Source of the DNA: Pseudomonadota bacterium
GTDB taxonomy: Bacteria; Pseudomonadota; Gammaproteobacteria; Acidiferrobacterales; Acidiferrobacteraceae
Length of the DNA: 37,207 bases
Assembly: GCA_021819245.1 (NCBI GenBank)
Contig: JAKARI010000024.1
Coordinates: 1-37,207, forward strand
Direction: 5' to 3'
The notes under the pieces: generated by a model
Seen by the model: only the letters and a program-made list of their open reading frames with translations
Database searches by the model: none
Told to the model about the DNA's origin: nothing
Shown: positions 34,582 to 37,207 of the stretch, piece after piece
How the letters are laid out: each line of letters begins with the position of its first letter
How positions within the stretch are numbered: position 1 is the stretch's first letter
Position numbers and translations under genes: made by a program

Positions 34582-35505
34582 TTACTCGTAATGGCCGGAT
34601 GCGGCCTTCAGCAGATGATAGGCGATTAGAAGCTGCGTCAACGCAAGCGGGTGCGACCTCAACTTCTCCCCGGTCGTGCCGGTGATATCACCGATACTCC
34701 CGTGCCGGAGGTGATGATGTTCGCCCGGGATGTGACGCCACAAGAGATCCTCCAGACGCTTGGCCTTTTCGTCCGAGATGTTGCCGTCGATCTCGAGCCG
34801 GTCTACCGGCAGGCCCATGTCGCGGTCGAGCACCATATGGACGCCATTGCCGCCTTGCTCCAGAACATCGGAGAGATCGGGATGGGGCAAGGTGGGGCGC
34901 AAAATCAGCGAGGCATTGAGATGGCTTCCCGTCTCCTTCTTGTCGTTCTCGGGCGGCCAGAAACATATCACCATATCCGCCCACTTGCGCTGGGGCCGAA
35001 TAAACGCCTCGGAGTCCGGCTCGCGCAGTTTCATTTCCTTCGCCACGGCCTCGGCCGTGTGTCCGCGCTTTTGCGTGTCGCGCCGCATCTTCCACTGGAA
35101 GCGGAGGTCTTCGGGCGGCGCGAGATAGAGCTTGACGTCATAGGCGTCGCGCATCGCCTTGGTCGAGAATCCGAGCAGACCCTCGACGATGATGAACTCC
35201 TTGGCCTCGACATAAGACGGCGGATCGAAATCCCCCGTCGAATGGTTATAATGCGGCTTCAGGATGGCCTGACCATCCTTGAGCAGATTGAGGTGCTGCT
35301 CAATGATGTCCATATAATTGCAGTCCGGGTGCAGGGCCGTAAGCCCCTTCTCGGCGCGCTGCACGCGGTTATACTTGTGATAGTCATCCGTGCAGATAAC
35401 CGTGCACCGGTGCTCACCGATCACCTTGGCAATGCCACTTGTAATGGTGGTCTTTCCGGCCGCCGAATCACCGACGATCCCCAACAGGATCGGCTTCTTT
35501 CCCAT
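34582..35505 (-). CDS. prk: phosphoribulokinase
   Basis: Phosphorylates ribulose-5-phosphate to ribulose-1,5-bisphosphate, a hallmark CBB step (CbbP). The 307-residue protein has a Walker A loop GDSAAGKTT (12-20), [10 protein letters not shown] with the catalytic Asp region (38-47), and the EGLLGF motif. The P-loop has Ala where the redox-regulated chloroplast enzyme has Cys16, so thioredoxin control through that pair is not expected; Cys34 and Cys38 are nearby but differently placed. The ATG at 35505 has GAGGAG seven bases upstream. First gene of the prk-tkt-gap-pgk-pyk-fba operon. RuBisCO genes are not in the window. Confidence 0.95.
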   Translation of the reverse strand: MGKKPILLGIVGDSAAGKTTITSGIAKVIGEHRCTVICTDDYHKYNRVQRAEKGLTALHPDCNYMDIIEQHLNLLKDGQAILKPHYNHSTGDFDPPSYVEAKEFIIVEGLLGFSTKAMRDAYDVKLYLAPPEDLRFQWKMRRDTQKRGHTAEAVAKEMKLREPDSEAFIRPQRKWADMVICFWPPENDKKETGSHLNASLILRPTLPHPDLSDVLEQGGNGVHMVLDRDMGLPVDRLEIDGNISDEKAKRLEDLLWRHIPGEHHHLRHGSIGDITGTTGEKLRSHPLALTQLLIAYHLLKAASGHYE

Positions 35506-35584
35506 CTCACTGCTCCTCGATCAGGCAAAATGGTCCGGCAGATCCTGCCTTACCCCCCCGCCTCACCCATGAATGATTGTGCTG

Positions 35585-35613
35585 TTTATCGCGCTATCCG
35601 AGCCTCTTGCCAA
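35585..35613 (-). promoter_or_regulatory. likely sigma-70 promoter of the CBB operon
   Basis: Minus-strand TTGGCA (35608-35613), 17-bp spacer, GATAAA (35585-35590), placing the start about 70 bases before the prk ATG. The 251-bp gap to the upstream gene also has a T/G-rich patch (TTTTTGTTGTCGATTGGCA) just upstream. A LysR-type CbbR site might be expected here, but I cannot identify one with confidence. Confidence 0.5.
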
Positions 35614-35697
35614 TCGACAACAAAAACTCCCCCGGCCTTTGAACCTCCCCACCAAAGGGACGCGATTTGCCGCCCGGACTGGCCCAAAGAACCAAGC

Positions 35698-35714
35698 CGC
35701 GGCCAAGAGCCGCG
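35698..35714. terminator. hairpin downstream of the inositol-monophosphatase-family gene
   Basis: CGCGGC-CAAGA-GCCGCG is a perfect 6-bp stem 43 bases beyond the stop at 35757. The minus-strand flank is GCTTGGTTCTTTGG and the plus-strand flank TATTTTCC, so neither is an ideal poly-U; a weak terminator separating this gene from prk is plausible. Confidence 0.45.
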
Positions 35715-35756
35715 TATTTTCCCTCACCTTGCCCCCGTTCGGCAATAGCGGCGCCC

Positions 35757-36587
35757 TTAATGCCCTTCCGTACCCTGGCAGATCCAGGCCCGCCAGGCCT
35801 CATGCAAGTCCATGGAGCGGGCGGCAAGCGCCGACGATGGCGCAAGGTTGCCATACGGCAACGGGTCGCCGTCGATGGTCGTGGCGACCCCGCCCGTTTC
35901 ACAGAGAATCAGGCTGCCCGCCGCGTAATCCCACAATTTCTGGCCGCCATGAAGGGAGATATGGGCGCGACCTACCGCGAGCCAGCACCACTCGAGCGCA
36001 CATGACCCCCAATTGCGCTGCGACCCGTAGGGCGGATCCGTACCCAGCCGTCCGGCCAATCGGGGCTTAAGACGCTTGAAATCCACCAGCGCCACGCACC
36101 GTCGCAATGCCGGTGGCCGCCCGAGCGCGGGCAGGCGCTCACCGTTGAGCCAGGCCCCTTGGCCGCGCAAGGCCGTGAAACACTCCCCACGCACCGGGTC
36201 GTAGACCACGCCAAGGACCGGCTTTCCTTCTTGCAAAAGCGCGAGCGACACCGAAAAAAAGGGCAGGCGGTTTACGAAATTCGTCGTCCCGTCGAGCGGA
36301 TCGAGGCACCAAACGCCATGCGCCGAGTCAAGCGAGGCGCGCTGTTCGGCCTCGGACATCTCCTCGCCCATGACGGCAAACTGTGGCCAGCGGACCCGGA
36401 GTTCCTCAGAAAGTCGTGCCTGCACCGCGGTATCGGCTGCGGTCACGAGACTGCCGTCTTCCTTGAATCGCGACCCGGTTACGCCATAGAGCGGCATGAT
36501 TTCCCGCACAGCGGCCTCTCGCACGAGGCCCTCCAGAACCAACAGCGCGGCGTGGTTGCACGGATCGGGGCCCCGGCCTGCCGTCAA
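35757..36587 (-). CDS. inositol monophosphatase family protein
   Basis: Mg-dependent, Li-sensitive phosphatase superfamily. In 276 residues the metal motif GEE (Glu75), DPLDGTTNF (Asp96, Asp99, Gly100, Thr101) and WDYAAG (Asp220) are all present. Family members act on inositol-1-phosphate, histidinol phosphate, PAP (CysQ) or fructose-1,6-bisphosphate; the substrate cannot be assigned. The start is taken as TTG 36587 because AAGGGGG lies nine bases upstream, four bases after the preceding stop; no ATG gives a full family N-terminus. Coupled to the thioredoxin-family gene and lying just upstream of the CBB operon, which lacks a recognised bisphosphatase. Confidence 0.88.
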   Translation of the reverse strand: MTAGRGPDPCNHAALLVLEGLVREAAVREIMPLYGVTGSRFKEDGSLVTAADTAVQARLSEELRVRWPQFAVMGEEMSEAEQRASLDSAHGVWCLDPLDGTTNFVNRLPFFSVSLALLQEGKPVLGVVYDPVRGECFTALRGQGAWLNGERLPALGRPPALRRCVALVDFKRLKPRLAGRLGTDPPYGSQRNWGSCALEWCWLAVGRAHISLHGGQKLWDYAAGSLILCETGGVATTIDGDPLPYGNLAPSSALAARSMDLHEAWRAWICQGTEGH

Positions 36588-36591
36588 GGGG

Positions 36592-37146
36592 TCACGCCCC
36601 CTTCCATTTTATTGAGCAGCCGATGCTTGGGACCTGATCGCGTGGCCCCTGGCCGGTACGTGCCACCTGGACCATGGCCTCGAAAAGCTCACGCCGCGCA
36701 CCGGCGACCGGCTCCTTGCGGCTGGCATCGAGTCTTCCGCGGTACTGAAGCGTCAGATCCGGCCCGTAACCGAAAAAATCCGGCGTACACACCGCCCCGA
36801 ATCGACGCGCCACCTCCTGCGTCTCGTCGTAGAGATAAGGGAACGGGAAGTGGTGCTCCTGTGCCATACGCTGCATGTTCGCGAACGAATCCTCGGGGTA
36901 ATCCGTCGGATCATTGGACATGATGGCGCAGCTTCCGATCCCCTCGGCGCGCAAGGCGGCCACATCGCGAATAAGGCGGTCGCGGATCGCCTTCACATAG
37001 GGACAATGATTGCAGATAAACATCACGAGCAGGCCGCGCTCGCCACGCACATCGGCGAGACCAAGGACGCGGCCATCGGTGGCCGGGAGCCGAAAATCAG
37101 GCGCCGGACGCCCGAAATCGCAAACGGGGGTTTCTGTGCTGACCAT
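36592..37146 (-). CDS. thioredoxin-family (AhpC/TSA-like) redox protein
   Basis: A 184-residue thioredoxin-fold protein with Cys45-Asn-His-Cys48 in LLVMFICNHCPYVKAI, the position of the thioredoxin CxxC, and the cis-proline region AVCTPDFFGYG. It begins with the PAPDFRLPATDGR pattern of peroxiredoxin/ResA-like proteins. No signal peptide is seen, so it is probably cytoplasmic. The exact partner is unknown. The ATG at 37146 has GAGG five bases upstream and an extended -10 (TGACATAAT) lies 39 bases further up; the next gene starts four bases after its stop. Confidence 0.87.
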   Translation of the reverse strand: MVSTETPVCDFGRPAPDFRLPATDGRVLGLADVRGERGLLVMFICNHCPYVKAIRDRLIRDVAALRAEGIGSCAIMSNDPTDYPEDSFANMQRMAQEHHFPFPYLYDETQEVARRFGAVCTPDFFGYGPDLTLQYRGRLDASRKEPVAGARRELFEAMVQVARTGQGPRDQVPSIGCSIKWKGA

Positions 37147-37184
37147 AAACGCCTCATCAACCTGACGGGCCGTGTGGGGGGTGC

Positions 37185-37193
37185 ATTATGTCA
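37185..37193 (-). promoter_or_regulatory. extended -10 promoter of the thioredoxin-family gene
   Basis: On the minus strand TG-A-CATAAT (extended -10) occurs about 40 bases before the ATG. The matching -35 would fall beyond the right edge of the window, so the promoter cannot be fully judged. Confidence 0.5.
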
Positions 37194-37207
37194 CACCTTG
37201 ATCGGCC

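Noticed and set aside
34582-35505. Uridine kinase instead of phosphoribulokinase
   Set aside because: Both share the P-loop fold, but the length, the [10 protein letters not shown] block and position at the head of a tkt-gap-pgk-fba operon favour phosphoribulokinase.

Overview
The window is GC-rich, gene-dense chromosomal DNA, most likely from a chemolithoautotrophic gammaproteobacterium. The evidence for autotrophy is a phosphoribulokinase gene heading a Calvin-Benson-Bassham (CBB) cluster (prk-tkt-gap-pgk-pyk-fba). ErpA, Coq7, a TyrS of the Pseudomonas/Haemophilus type and the 16S 5' end all fit Gammaproteobacteria. An Acidiferrobacter- or Acidithiobacillus-like acidophile is my best guess, but this is inference and no database was searched. 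I see no insertion sequence, prophage, CRISPR array or other mobile DNA.

Layout, left to right. 1-500: 5' end of a 16S rRNA gene on the minus strand, with a clear rrn leader and promoter whose -35 box overlaps the tyrS stop codon. 0.5-5.6 kb: tyrS, anmK, erpA, a bactofilin gene, a membrane coiled-coil protein gene and argC, an order resembling the Pseudomonas locus. 5.7-10.3 kb: an outer-membrane porin and, divergently, a 1055-residue GGDEF-EAL cyclic-di-GMP protein. 10.3-11.3 kb: rplM-rpsI-tRNA-Gln. 11.3-11.7 kb: a protein-poor stretch with divergent promoters and a strong candidate for an undescribed small RNA. 11.7-13.9 kb: a thioredoxin-like ferredoxin, a GlcF/LutA-type iron-sulfur protein and coq7.

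13.9-20.1 kb: a tightly overlapping minus-strand operon, rpe-gph-trpE-trpG-trpD-trpC-yhfA-VOC, joining pentose-phosphate/CBB functions to tryptophan synthesis, with a terminator-like hairpin inside the end of gph. 20.4-22.6 kb: zwf-pgl, divergent from rpe. 22.6-24.4 kb: exbB-exbD-tonB. 24.6-26.5 kb: a CopD-like membrane protein and rimO. 26.5-27.4 kb: a DUF302 protein and an unrecognised protein. 27.5-35.5 kb: the CBB/glycolysis operon, with a 16-codon upstream reading frame just before pyk. 35.7-37.1 kb: an inositol-monophosphatase-family enzyme and a thioredoxin-family protein.

The genes form a coherent carbon-metabolism neighbourhood. Prk, Tkt, Gap, Pgk, Fba and Rpe regenerate ribulose-1,5-bisphosphate, Gph removes phosphoglycolate, Pyk drains carbon to pyruvate, and Zwf-Pgl is the opposing oxidative branch. 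RuBisCO, a recognisable fructose/sedoheptulose bisphosphatase and triose-phosphate isomerase are absent and presumably lie elsewhere. Most genes are ordinary housekeeping. The most novel-looking items are the small-RNA locus at 11.4-11.7 kb, the intragenic terminator before trpE, the pyk upstream frame, and the rrn promoter embedded in the end of tyrS.
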